From NCBI GenBank assembly GCA_041552135.1, contig JBFELL010000173.1:1-6018 (forward strand): a stretch of DNA of 6,018 bases, given 5' to 3'. A program made the translations under genes and the position numbers. Below the pieces are notes generated by a model. That model did no database searches. It saw only the letters and a program-made list of their open reading frames with translations, and was not told the origin of the DNA. Below are positions 1 to 6,018 of the stretch, in pieces; position 1 is the first letter of the stretch, and the number at the start of each line of letters is the position of its first letter. Source of the stretch: SZUA-186 sp041552135. Its GTDB lineage: Bacteria > Pseudomonadota > Gammaproteobacteria > UBA9214.

Positions 1-665
1 AGGCGCCGCCGTCCCTGCCCGAACTGCCGTCAGCGCCGGGTACCCCCGAGCCGCTGCCGCTGCCGTCCGAGCCGGGTATGTCAGGGACACTCCCGCCAGT
101 GTCCCGAACGACCCTGTCCGGGGAACTGCCGCCGCCGTCGGAACCCGGCACGCCCGGGGTGCTCACCCCGCCGACCGGGCCCGACACCCCGGAAACGATC
201 CAGCCGTCATCGGGGCCGGGTACCACCGAGGCACTCGCATTACCGCCGCCACCGGGCGGGATCGCCACCGTCACCAGCGGGGGCGAGAAGGCGCGGGCCT
301 TCCTCTATGAATCACGGGCCAGCGGCGCGCAGCCCGACCCGGTAGCGGTATTCGCCGAGGCAGAGCGCATGCAGGGCGAGGGCAACCTGGAAGACGCCTA
401 CCTGCTGTACCGCTATGCGGCCCGTTACGGCCAGGCGCAGGCGGCCATGACCCTCGGCACCCAGGCCGATCCTGCCTTCCACGCCGCGGCGAGCAGTTAT
501 TTGCCCGAGCCGGAGCCCGGCCAGGCCCACAAGTGGTACAGCATGGCGGCGGCTGCCGGGAATGATGAAGCCGCGCAGCGCCTGAACGATCTGCGCAAGC
601 GCGTGGAGCGTGATGCCGCCGCCGGTGACGAGCAGGCACAGCGCCTGTTGCTGCAGTGGCGATAA
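1..665 (+). CDS. Sel1-like repeat protein with proline-rich repeat linker (3' part, start outside window)
   Basis: The frame is open from the left edge to the TAA at 663-665, giving 220 visible codons from position 3. The first ATG in frame (78) falls inside a repeat unit, so it is not the start. The visible N-terminal part is a Pro/Gly/Ser/Thr-rich linker of six 12-residue units. The C-terminal part is alpha-helical and resembles Sel1/TPR-like repeats: 'AYLLYRYAARYG' (396-431), 'AHKWYSMAAAAGNDEAAQRL' (about 525-584) and 'AAAGDEQAQRLLLQW' near the end. Sel1 repeats usually act as protein-interaction scaffolds. No membrane segment is visible here. The gene lies 19 nt upstream of the vWA gene and is probably cotranscribed with it. 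A low-complexity linker of this sort often joins a scaffold to a membrane anchor or an N-terminal domain. A Ser/Thr kinase upstream would fit the neighbours but cannot be seen. The gene assignment is solid, Sel1 membership fairly so, and the full architecture is unknown. Confidence 0.8.
   Translation, partial: APPSLPELPSAPGTPEPLPLPSEPGMSGTLPPVSRTTLSGELPPPSEPGTPGVLTPPTGPDTPETIQPSSGPGTTEALALPPPPGGIATVTSGGEKARAFLYESRASGAQPDPVAVFAEAERMQGEGNLEDAYLLYRYAARYGQAQAAMTLGTQADPAFHAAASSYLPEPEPGQAHKWYSMAAAAGNDEAAQRLNDLRKRVERDAAAGDEQAQRLLLQWR
21..236 (+). repeat. Six degenerate 36-bp tandem repeats encoding a 12-residue Pro-rich unit
   Basis: Read in frame, the units start at 21, 57, 93, 129, 165 and 201: ELPSAPGTPEPL, PLPSEPGMSGTL, PPVSRTTLSGEL, PPPSEPGTPGVL, TPPTGPDTPETI and QPSSGPGTTEAL. 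The approximate consensus is PPPSEPGTPGxL. All six keep exactly 12 residues and a terminal Leu/Ile, while the inner residues have drifted. Unit 3 is the most divergent. The array may begin left of the window, since codons 3-20 are also Pro-rich. Confidence 0.85.
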
Positions 666-670
666 CTACC

Positions 671-675
671 GGGAG
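671..675 (+). promoter_or_regulatory. Ribosome binding site deciding the vWA gene start
   Basis: GGGAG lies 9 nt before the ATG at 685. It supports that start over the in-frame ATG at 610, which lies inside the preceding gene and would put a charged extension in front of the signal peptide. Confidence 0.6.
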
Positions 676-684
676 ATTGTGATC

Positions 685-2637
685 ATGAAGAACGTCTTAC
701 TTGCGCTCATTATCGCCATGACGCCATTACCCGGGGTGGCTGCCGGGGCGGCGGGTGGCGGCGACAGACCGCTCCTGATGGCCGGCAAACACAGTCTTTA
801 CCAGCGGGTGCTGTCCGTGCCCGGCGCCCGGATCGCCGACAAGCCAGGTGGTCAGGCGCACACGGCAGTGGTGCCCTTTACTGCCTTCTATGTCTATGCG
901 CGCCAGCAGCAGGGCGGCAGGGAATGGATCGAGGTCGGCACGGATCGTCACGGCAATCGCGTCGGCTGGCTGCCCGGCGACGATAGTATCGAGTGGAACC
1001 ATGGGCTGACGGCCGCCTTTCGCGACCCGGCGGGCCATGACCGGGTGTTGCTCTTTCGGGACAGCGATTCCCTGCGCCGGCTTGCCGGACAGGGCAACCT
1101 GAAGGCCTACAAGCGGCTCTACGGTGAGGCGGTGCAGGGGCAGCTGTCCGATGATTCGCCGGTGGTCGCCATTCAGCCACCCGGCTACATCGATATTCGC
1201 GAGGACTTCTACCTCGTGCCGATTCATCGCCACGAGGATGTCTATCTGGGCAGCGAGAAGGCGCGCCTGCTGCAGGTATCGAGCGTCCCCCTCGCCGGCG
1301 GTGGCACCGGAAAGGCCACGGATGGCAAACGGGGCTACACCGCGGGGCTGGTGTTTGTCATCGACTCTACCCTGTCGATGCAACCCTACATCGAGCGCAC
1401 GCAGGAAGCGGTCAGCACGATCTTCGATACCCTGGGTGAAGCCGGCCTGCTGGGCCAGGTGAACTTCGGCCTGGTGGCCTATCGCGATAACGTGGCGGCC
1501 GCACCCGGGCTGGACTACCTGGTGCGTACCTATGTCGACCTGGATGAGGGCCGCGATGCCGGCAGCTTCCTCACCCGCATGAAAACACTGCGCGACGCCA
1601 GCGTCTCCAGCCGGGACTTTACCGAGGACGCCTATGCCGGTGTGAAGCAGGCGATCGGCGCGGTCGACTGGGCAGGCCATGATGCACGCTATATCGTGCT
1701 GGTGACCGATGCCGGTGCGCGCGACGCGGGTGACCCGCTGTCCAGCACCGGTCTGGATGCCGAAGGCCTGCGGCAGCTGGCCCAGCAAAAGGGCATCGCC
1801 ATTTTCGTGCTGCACCTGCTGACCGATGCCACCATGCCGGACCAGGCGGCGGATGCCGAACAGTATCGCCGGCTGGCGGATTTCCCGGGCATCGGCAGCC
1901 TGTATTACGGCGTGCCCACCGGCGATGTCGATGAGTTCGGCAGGGTGCTGGATGCACTGGCCGGCCAGATCACCGGCCAGGTGCGCACGGCCTCCTCGAA
2001 CAGACAGGCGCCGGCACCGGTGCCGGCAACCGACAATGCGCAGCTGGCCGAACTGCAGGCCAGGGTGGCGAAGCTGGGTTATGCATTGCGCATGCAATAC
2101 CTGCAGAAGACCGGCGACGGCAAGCTGCCCGGCGTGTTCGATGCCTGGCTGCTGGACCGCGACTTCCGCGATCCGGCACGCAACACCCTGGACGTGCGGG
2201 TGCTGCTGAGCCGGGACCAGCTCTCGGACCTGAGTGACGTGCTGACGCAGGTGCTCGAGGCGGCGGAAGACGGCCTGATGTCACCGCAGAATTTTCTCAG
2301 CGAACTGAAGAGCCTGGCAGCGACGGCCGCGCGTGACCCCGAACTGCTGGGCGCGACCACGACCACCACGGCGGGCACGGGCAGCAGCCTGGCGGACCTG
2401 GGCTTTATGCGCGAGTACATCGAGGACCTTCCCTATACCGGCGAGGTGATGGGCATGTCGCTGGATGACTGGCAGAGCTGGTCCACTCAGGAACAGATCT
2501 CCTTCCTCAACCGCCTGGAGGAGAAGGTCAGCTATTACCGGGCGCTGCACGATCACACTGACCTCTGGATCAGCCTCGACGGTGGGCCGGTCAGCGGTGA
2601 TTCGGTTTATCCCGTCGAGCTGGAACAGCTTCCCTGA
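685..2637 (+). CDS. Exported SH3-like/vWA-domain protein, PpkA-type periplasmic module
   Basis: The 650-residue protein starts at ATG 685, which has a GGGAG site and opens directly into a signal peptide (MKNVLLALIIAM..., probable cleavage after the Ala-rich stretch near residues 19-23). Residues about 38-105 resemble a bacterial SH3 domain, with W81 and G94-W95. A linking region includes 'DFYLVPI' near 174-180. The vWA domain covers about 219-455, with a MIDAS-like D227-S-T-L-S231, 'AYRDN' at 265-269 and 'VTDAGARD' with T341-D342. These residues normally bind a divalent metal that mediates protein contacts. The C-terminal region carries 'AWLLDRD' (487-493), 'YIEDLPY' (578-584) and a 'VYPVELEQLP' ending. 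I recognise this whole layout as the periplasmic part of PpkA, the type VI secretion-associated Ser/Thr kinase, but no kinase domain is present here. The probable role is periplasmic sensing or docking for the ABC pair encoded downstream. Family identity is by recall, not by a search. Confidence 0.88.
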   Translation: MKNVLLALIIAMTPLPGVAAGAAGGGDRPLLMAGKHSLYQRVLSVPGARIADKPGGQAHTAVVPFTAFYVYARQQQGGREWIEVGTDRHGNRVGWLPGDDSIEWNHGLTAAFRDPAGHDRVLLFRDSDSLRRLAGQGNLKAYKRLYGEAVQGQLSDDSPVVAIQPPGYIDIREDFYLVPIHRHEDVYLGSEKARLLQVSSVPLAGGGTGKATDGKRGYTAGLVFVIDSTLSMQPYIERTQEAVSTIFDTLGEAGLLGQVNFGLVAYRDNVAAAPGLDYLVRTYVDLDEGRDAGSFLTRMKTLRDASVSSRDFTEDAYAGVKQAIGAVDWAGHDARYIVLVTDAGARDAGDPLSSTGLDAEGLRQLAQQKGIAIFVLHLLTDATMPDQAADAEQYRRLADFPGIGSLYYGVPTGDVDEFGRVLDALAGQITGQVRTASSNRQAPAPVPATDNAQLAELQARVAKLGYALRMQYLQKTGDGKLPGVFDAWLLDRDFRDPARNTLDVRVLLSRDQLSDLSDVLTQVLEAAEDGLMSPQNFLSELKSLAATAARDPELLGATTTTTAGTGSSLADLGFMREYIEDLPYTGEVMGMSLDDWQSWSTQEQISFLNRLEEKVSYYRALHDHTDLWISLDGGPVSGDSVYPVELEQLP

Positions 2638-2659
2638 TGCCGGTCGCTTGCGGCAGGGC

Positions 2660-3424
2660 GTGAACAACGAGTCCGGCGCGGTGACCGAACCCCGGCACTC
2701 CGCTATTTATCTGCTGCATGACGTGGTCAAGAACCGCGAGGCCAAGGGTGTGGCATTCCGGCTCAGGGTGCCGAGCCTGCGGATTGACCAGGGCGAGCAG
2801 ATTGCCCTGATCGGTGAATCGGGCAGCGGCAAGTCGACGCTGCTGGATATGCTCGCCTTCATCCTGCAGCCTTCCGCCGCCGGCGCCTTCCGCTTTCGTC
2901 CCGTGGACGACAGGGATGCCGTCGACGTGGATGCCTGCTGGCAGAGTGACAACCTCAACCGGCTGGGCGATATGCGCAAGCAGCATATCGGTTATGTCAT
3001 GCAGACCGGCGGCCTGCTGCCCTACCTGTCGGTGCGCGACAACATCAGCCTGTGTCGCAGGGTGCTCGGCCTGAAGCGCGACGGCACGGTCGAGCATCTC
3101 GCCGAGATGCTCGGCATTGTCAACCAGCTGAAGAAACGCCCGGATGCCCTGTCCACGGGGGAGCGCCAGCGGGTGGCCATCGGTCGTGCGCTGGCCCACC
3201 GGCCCGCGATTGTGATTGCGGACGAGCCGACGGCATCGCTGGATCCGTACGCGGCGGAGAATGTCATGTCGCTGTTTCTCGGGGTGGCGAATGAGTTCCG
3301 CAGCACGGTGATCCTCGCCAGCCATGCCTGGCGCCATGTGAAGGAACTCGGCTTGCGCCGACTGTCCCACAGAACAACGCATTCAAAGGACAGCAAGCTG
3401 ACCGAAACCGTGGTGAGCGGCTAG
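2660..3424 (+). CDS. ABC transporter ATP-binding protein (LolD/MacB-type, TagT-like)
   Basis: The protein (254 residues from GTG 2660) is a complete nucleotide-binding domain. It has Walker A G52-ESGSGKST60, Q-loop Q115 in 'VMQTGGLLPYLSV', ABC signature 'LSTGERQ' at 164-170, Walker B 'IVIADEP' with D188-E189, D-loop 'SLD', and switch His H222 in 'ILASHAW'. It would sit on the cytoplasmic face and drive the permease encoded next. 'LLPYLSVRDNI' and the short C-terminus fit the LolD/MacB group, whose members often power mechanical or signalling work rather than import. The start is uncertain. No ATG lies upstream of the Walker A in frame; GTG 2660 (22 nt after the vWA stop) and GTG 2681 (247 residues) are both possible and neither has a strong ribosome binding site. 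The stop TAG lies across the left boundary of the inserted element. The link to TagT rests on the PpkA-type neighbour and is inferred. Confidence 0.9.
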   Translation: MNNESGAVTEPRHSAIYLLHDVVKNREAKGVAFRLRVPSLRIDQGEQIALIGESGSGKSTLLDMLAFILQPSAAGAFRFRPVDDRDAVDVDACWQSDNLNRLGDMRKQHIGYVMQTGGLLPYLSVRDNISLCRRVLGLKRDGTVEHLAEMLGIVNQLKKRPDALSTGERQRVAIGRALAHRPAIVIADEPTASLDPYAAENVMSLFLGVANEFRSTVILASHAWRHVKELGLRRLSHRTTHSKDSKLTETVVSG

Positions 3425-3442
3425 CCCGAGTTTCTCACAGGG
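3423..3442 (+). repeat. Left terminal inverted repeat of the element
   Basis: This 20-bp sequence is exactly complementary to 3646-3665. It supplies the last two bases of the ATPase stop codon (TAG, 3422-3424). Confidence 0.85.
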
Positions 3443-3570
3443 CGGCTGATGATGATGCAACTCACTTGAGTGTAATGAATGACTGATGACCAAAATGACG
3501 CAGTGTGTATTAATGAGATGCCTATCCCGGCCCTGGCTGGTCCTCGTGCACCTGTACTTGCTCTTCACTC

Positions 3571-3594
3571 AAGGGGTAGCTATGGCTACCCCTT
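3571..3594. terminator. Strong hairpin inside the element, terminator-like
   Basis: AAGGGGTAGC (3571-3580) and GCTACCCCTT (3585-3594) form a perfect 10-bp stem with a TATG loop. Only one further T follows on the + strand, so any T-tail is short and the stem's own A/T ends do most of the work. The near-symmetric layout would work in either direction. TTCACTC occurs before (3564-3570) and at the end (3594-3600) of the hairpin. If it terminates transcription, it would reduce permease expression relative to the ATPase. It could instead be only a structural part of the element. Confidence 0.45.
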
Positions 3595-3645
3595 TCACTC
3601 CAGAGCGGCGTCCAGTTACACGAGTCCTGCGCCAGCATCCGGGAT

Positions 3646-3665
3646 CCCTGTGAGAAACTCGGGCT
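3646..3665 (-). repeat. Right terminal inverted repeat of the element
   Basis: This is the exact inverse complement of 3423-3442. It ends 4 nt before the permease ATG, so the permease's translation signals (a weak CGGG about 6 nt upstream) come from the element. Confidence 0.85.
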
Positions 3666-3669
3666 GAAC

Positions 3670-4869
3670 ATGTTCAGGGTCTTCAGGCTGGCAAGCCGCG
3701 ACTACCTCCATGAATGGCAGATGTCGCTGTGTTTCGTGCTCGGGCTGGCGGCGGTGCTTGGACCCATGATGGTGCTGTTCGGGCTCAAGTTCGGCATCGT
3801 GGGCGCGATGATGGACCAGTTGATCGAGGAACCCGGCAACCGCGAGATCCGTCCCGTGGGGAGTGGCCGGTATGACCGGGCATGGCTGGAGAGTGTGCGC
3901 GCCAAGCCGGAGGTCGCCTTTCTGGTGCCGCGGACCCGCAGCATTGCGGCGGCCATCGAACTGTCCAGCGAGCATGCACCCCGCATTGTGCCGGTGGAAC
4001 TGATCGCCTCGGGCAGTGGCGACCCGATGCTTGCGCCGGATGCGCCGTTACCGGGCGGCCTGGACCGGGTGGTGCTGTCGCGCAGCAGCGCGGACAAACT
4101 GGCCGTCAGGGCAGGGGATGTGCTGGATGGCAGTCTCGCCCGGCGCTTTCTTGGTCAGCTGGAACGGGTGCACCTGCCCCTGACCGTCGCGGCCGTTGCA
4201 CCGGAGCGGGCGTTCGCGCGCGACGGCGCCTTTGTCTCGGTGCAGTTGCTGGAGGCGCTGGAGGATTTTCGCGACGGGAGGGCGGTGCCGGAACTTGACT
4301 GGGGCGGTATGTCTGCTGATACCGAGCGCAGTTACCCGGGGTTCCGGCTCTATGCGCGATCCATTCATGACGTGGCGGGCCTGCGCGATGCGTTTGCCGC
4401 CATCGGCGTCGATGTGCACACCCAGGCGGCCGGCATTGAGCTGGTGCAGCGTATGGACCGCAACCTCACCGCCATCTACTGGGCGATTGCCGTGATCGGC
4501 CTGGTGGGGTTCTCGCTGTCGCTGGGGGCCAGCCTGTGGGCCAATGTCGAGCGCAAACGCAAACAGCTGTCGGTCCTGCGCCTGGTGGGATTTCGCACCA
4601 GGGACATTGTCTGGTTCCCCATGGTGCAGGCGCTCTTTACCGCTGTGCTGGGCTGGGCGCTGGCAGTGACGATCTACTATGCGACTGCCTGGGTGATCAA
4701 CGGCATGATGGCCGATCAGGTGGAAGCCGGGCAGCAGGTCTGCCGGCTGCTGCAGGTCCACTATGCCATCGCCCTGGGGCTGACCTGCGGTGCCGCCCTT
4801 ATCGCGGCGGGTCTGTCAGGTATGCGCTCGGCGCGTATCGAGCCGTCCGAGGGCCTGCGCGAACTCTGA
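3670..4869 (+). CDS. ABC transporter permease, MacB/FtsX-type (TagS-like)
   Basis: The 399-residue inner-membrane protein has the MacB/FtsX topology of one N-terminal helix (about 18-45), a large periplasmic domain (about 48-262) and three C-terminal helices (about 266-290, 316-343 and 365-385). The basic cytoplasmic 'ERKRKQLSVLRLVGF' (294-308) after the second helix is the segment typical of this superfamily that couples to the ATPase. 'SARIEPSEGLREL' at the end matches the usual 'xxxRIxPxExLR' tail. With the ATPase encoded upstream it should form a homodimeric transporter or mechanotransmitter. The periplasmic domain is the likely contact for the vWA protein. ATG 3670 is the natural start: the protein opens with an amphipathic stretch (MFRVFRLASRDYLHEW) usual for these permeases. 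The inserted element has replaced its upstream leader. The TagS parallel comes from gene order and size and is inferred. Confidence 0.88.
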   Translation: MFRVFRLASRDYLHEWQMSLCFVLGLAAVLGPMMVLFGLKFGIVGAMMDQLIEEPGNREIRPVGSGRYDRAWLESVRAKPEVAFLVPRTRSIAAAIELSSEHAPRIVPVELIASGSGDPMLAPDAPLPGGLDRVVLSRSSADKLAVRAGDVLDGSLARRFLGQLERVHLPLTVAAVAPERAFARDGAFVSVQLLEALEDFRDGRAVPELDWGGMSADTERSYPGFRLYARSIHDVAGLRDAFAAIGVDVHTQAAGIELVQRMDRNLTAIYWAIAVIGLVGFSLSLGASLWANVERKRKQLSVLRLVGFRTRDIVWFPMVQALFTAVLGWALAVTIYYATAWVINGMMADQVEAGQQVCRLLQVHYAIALGLTCGAALIAAGLSGMRSARIEPSEGLREL

Positions 4870-4911
4870 AAACGACTGCCCTGCAGGCCGTTGGGGCCGG
4901 GTCGGCAGTCG
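4869..4911 (-). terminator. Terminator between convergent genes, T-run on the - strand
   Basis: CGACTGCC (4873-4880) pairs with GGCAGTCG (4904-4911). The 23-nt interior can itself pair GGCC (4886-4889) with GGCC (4895-4898). Read on the - strand, the stem is followed by TTTT (complement of 4869-4872), as expected for an intrinsic terminator of the lipoprotein gene ending at 4918. No T-run follows on the + strand, so it is a weaker candidate for the permease operon. The tail overlaps the last base of the permease stop codon. Confidence 0.55.
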
Positions 4912-4917
4912 CCTGAC

Positions 4918-5829
4918 TCAGTCGAGCCGGGTAGCCGGTGTTGCGCCGTCGAGTTCGAGTTCGGCAATCACGCCGCGGTGGTCCGAGAGCGAGGCCGGAA
5001 GCACACGGTAGGAACGGAATGAAATCCCCGGTGATACCAGTATCCAGTCGAGGCGTTCACCGAATGCGGGAAAGGTTTCGAGGTCTGCGCCTTCAGGGCG
5101 GTAGGCGGTAAGCGCGAGCGCCTCGCTGATGTGCCGTACGGTTGAGTCCGCCTCCCAGCCGGTGTTGAAGTCGCCGGTAACGATCACGGGGCGCCGCCTG
5201 TCTTTCAGCGTTTCGATCAGTTCAGCTGCCTGTTTCCTGCGGACTGATTCGCTGGCAAAGTCCAGGTGCAGGGACACGACATCAACATCCACATCGGGAC
5301 TGCCCGGCCAGCTGACAGTCGAAACCACAAACCCCTTGGGTACCGGTGACAGCGAAGGATCAAATGTGATGGTCTTCGGGTCCCTGAGATCCAGCCTGGC
5401 AATCAGTGCCGTGCCGTAGGAAAGTCCGAGCCCCTCGACATGCACGCCGTGTATCGACTGGCTGAAGTCCCCGTTGTCCGCGAGATAGTCGATGTGACTG
5501 AAGTTGCCGCTCCAGAAGGAGGGACCGTCCGCTTCCTGCAGGGCAACGATATCGGCGCCGCTGTGCCGGAGCAGGGAGGCAATGCCGTCAAGGTTGGCGC
5601 GCGTCGTGTCAACACCCTGCAGCAACTGGTGGAAACTCTCGCCGCGGCCGTGCGCGATGTTGAACGTCATGATGCTGAGTTTGCCGTCATGCCCGTCATC
5701 CGCCGCGGGTGACTGGCTGGATGCCGTCCGGTAGGACTGAACAGGGGGGGTTGCATCGAGGTGCACAGTCGCGCAGCCCGACAGCAGCAGGCCCGACAGC
5801 AGGGGTAGCGGTGATAGCAGGCGCTTCAC
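4918..5829 (-). CDS. Endonuclease/exonuclease/phosphatase-family lipoprotein
   Basis: The 303-residue protein begins at GTG 5829. That start is favoured because it gives a complete lipoprotein signal, MKRLLSPLPLLSGLLLSGC, with lipobox L-S-G-C19; Ala at +2 suggests outer-membrane sorting. The rest is an EEP (DNase I-like) fold with its expected metal and catalytic motifs: 'MTFNIAHG' (N57), 'IVALQE' (E99), 'VVSLHLDF' (H188), 'VTGDFNT' (D220, N222), 'RLDWILVS' (D261) and 'LSDHRGV' (D283-H284). Family members cleave phosphodiester or phosphoester bonds in nucleic acids, sphingomyelin or inositol phosphates. The substrate cannot be read from this sequence, but the active site is intact and the protein should act outside the cytoplasm. 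GTG overlaps the upstream gene's TGA as GTGA, and no strong ribosome binding site is visible, so its translation is probably coupled. Confidence 0.9.
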   Translation of the reverse strand: MKRLLSPLPLLSGLLLSGCATVHLDATPPVQSYRTASSQSPAADDGHDGKLSIMTFNIAHGRGESFHQLLQGVDTTRANLDGIASLLRHSGADIVALQEADGPSFWSGNFSHIDYLADNGDFSQSIHGVHVEGLGLSYGTALIARLDLRDPKTITFDPSLSPVPKGFVVSTVSWPGSPDVDVDVVSLHLDFASESVRRKQAAELIETLKDRRRPVIVTGDFNTGWEADSTVRHISEALALTAYRPEGADLETFPAFGERLDWILVSPGISFRSYRVLPASLSDHRGVIAELELDGATPATRLD

Positions 5830-6011
5830 GGATTGCGCACCCGGTAGGTGGCCAGTTCAGCCCTTAGCCACTCACTGGTTTTGCGCTGGTTACCCTGCGG
5901 GTCAATGACCCGGTAGGGCTCTCCGCTCATCAGGCTTCTGGTCGCGCACAGTTCGATAAAATCGTCGGCTGTGGCGATGTCCTCCCGGAAGTGCCGGTAT
6001 TTCTTTTCCAT
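5826..6011 (-). CDS. Short uncharacterised protein, possibly 5'-truncated by the window edge
   Basis: The frame encodes 61 residues from ATG 6011 to TGA 5826. It is hydrophilic and rich in charged and aromatic residues (MEKKYRHFREDIATADDF...), with no signal peptide or membrane segment. I do not recognise the family. It is likely real because its stop overlaps the start of the lipoprotein gene by 4 nt (GTGA). The frame stays open to the right edge and no ribosome binding site precedes the ATG in the 7 bases available, so this may be only the C-terminal end of a longer protein. Confidence 0.55.
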   Translation of the reverse strand: MEKKYRHFREDIATADDFIELCATRSLMSGEPYRVIDPQGNQRKTSEWLRAELATYRVRNP

Positions 6012-6018
6012 GTGTTCG

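Larger units (their letters stand above)
3423..3665. mobile_element. MITE-like element with perfect 20-bp terminal inverted repeats
   Basis: AGCCCGAGTTTCTCACAGGG at 3423-3442 is matched exactly, in inverted orientation, by CCCTGTGAGAAACTCGGGCT at 3646-3665. The match stops abruptly on both sides. The 203-bp interior has no convincing gene, and positions 3451-3520 are about 39% GC by my count, well below the coding flanks. GGCT occurs directly before the left end (3419-3422) and as the last four bases of the right end (3662-3665), so a 4-bp target duplication is possible but cannot be told apart from the repeat itself. Removal leaves '...GTG AGC GGC TGA AC ATG': an intact ATPase stop 2 nt from the permease start. 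That fits insertion of a short non-autonomous element. I cannot name the parent insertion sequence family. The block accounts for almost all of the 245-bp gap between the two genes. Confidence 0.7.

Noticed and set aside
78..665. Taking ATG 78 as the start of the Sel1 gene
   Set aside because: This Met is inside the second 12-residue repeat unit and the frame is open to the left edge with the same composition.
2010..2027. 18-bp perfect palindrome GCCGGCACCGGTGCCGGC
   Set aside because: It encodes an Ala/Pro/Val linker in the vWA protein, where GC-rich codons readily produce such symmetry; nothing nearby suggests an operator.
727..2097. Long open frame (456 codons) on the - strand across the vWA gene
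   Set aside because: It is exactly antisense to a protein with clear domains, its product is rich in His/Gln/Arg/Gly with no recognisable motif, and such frames are common opposite GC-rich genes.
2591..3382. Open frame of 263 codons on the - strand across the ABC ATPase
   Set aside because: It is antisense to a gene with all ABC motifs intact, and its product shows no domain.
3486..3513. Weak promoter-like pair in the element (ATGACC, 16-nt spacer, TATTAA)
   Set aside because: Each box matches the sigma-70 consensus at only 4 of 6 positions, and an AT-rich stretch gives such matches by chance; the hairpin downstream would also interfere.
3423..3665. Integron attC site or REP-type palindrome as the explanation of the inverted repeats
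   Set aside because: No GTTRRRY/RYYYAAC core sites fit the ends, and the arms are 203 bp apart, unlike REP hairpins; terminal repeats of a transposable element fit better.
3479..3667. Possible 62-residue protein inside the element
   Set aside because: It has no convincing ribosome binding site, its composition follows the repeats and hairpin it crosses, and the frame runs through the right inverted repeat.

Overview
The window is a GC-rich, densely coding stretch of bacterial chromosome. The lipoprotein signal, the MacB/FtsX-type ABC pair and the resemblance to the periplasmic part of PpkA, a type VI secretion-associated kinase, suggest a Gram-negative proteobacterium, most likely a gammaproteobacterium. 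That placement is inferred from protein style, not from a marker gene.

Positions 1-4869 (+ strand) read as one operon-like unit. First is the 3' part of a gene whose start lies left of the window. It encodes a proline-rich linker built from 12-residue tandem repeats, followed by Sel1-like helical repeats. After 19 nt comes a 650-residue exported protein with an SH3-like N-terminal region, a von Willebrand factor A (vWA) domain and a conserved C-terminal region, recognisable as the PpkA-type periplasmic module without its kinase. Next are an ABC ATPase and a four-helix MacB/FtsX-type permease, the arrangement known from the TagT/TagS pair that works with PpkA in Pseudomonas. The likely joint role is an envelope sensing or signalling complex: the ABC pair in the inner membrane, the vWA protein in the periplasm, and the Sel1 protein as a scaffold that may carry a kinase domain outside the window.

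The ATPase and permease genes are separated by a 243-bp block (3423-3665) bounded by perfect 20-bp inverted repeats. Its left part is clearly AT-richer than its surroundings and it contains a strong hairpin. Removing it restores a tight junction in which the ATPase stop codon lies 2 nt from the permease ATG, so it looks like a small non-autonomous transposable element (MITE-like) inserted exactly between two partner genes.

Positions 4870-6018 hold a second, convergent unit on the - strand: a short uncharacterised protein, possibly cut at its 5' end by the window edge, overlapping by 4 nt a lipoprotein of the endonuclease/exonuclease/phosphatase family. A hairpin with a T-run on the - strand separates the two convergent units.
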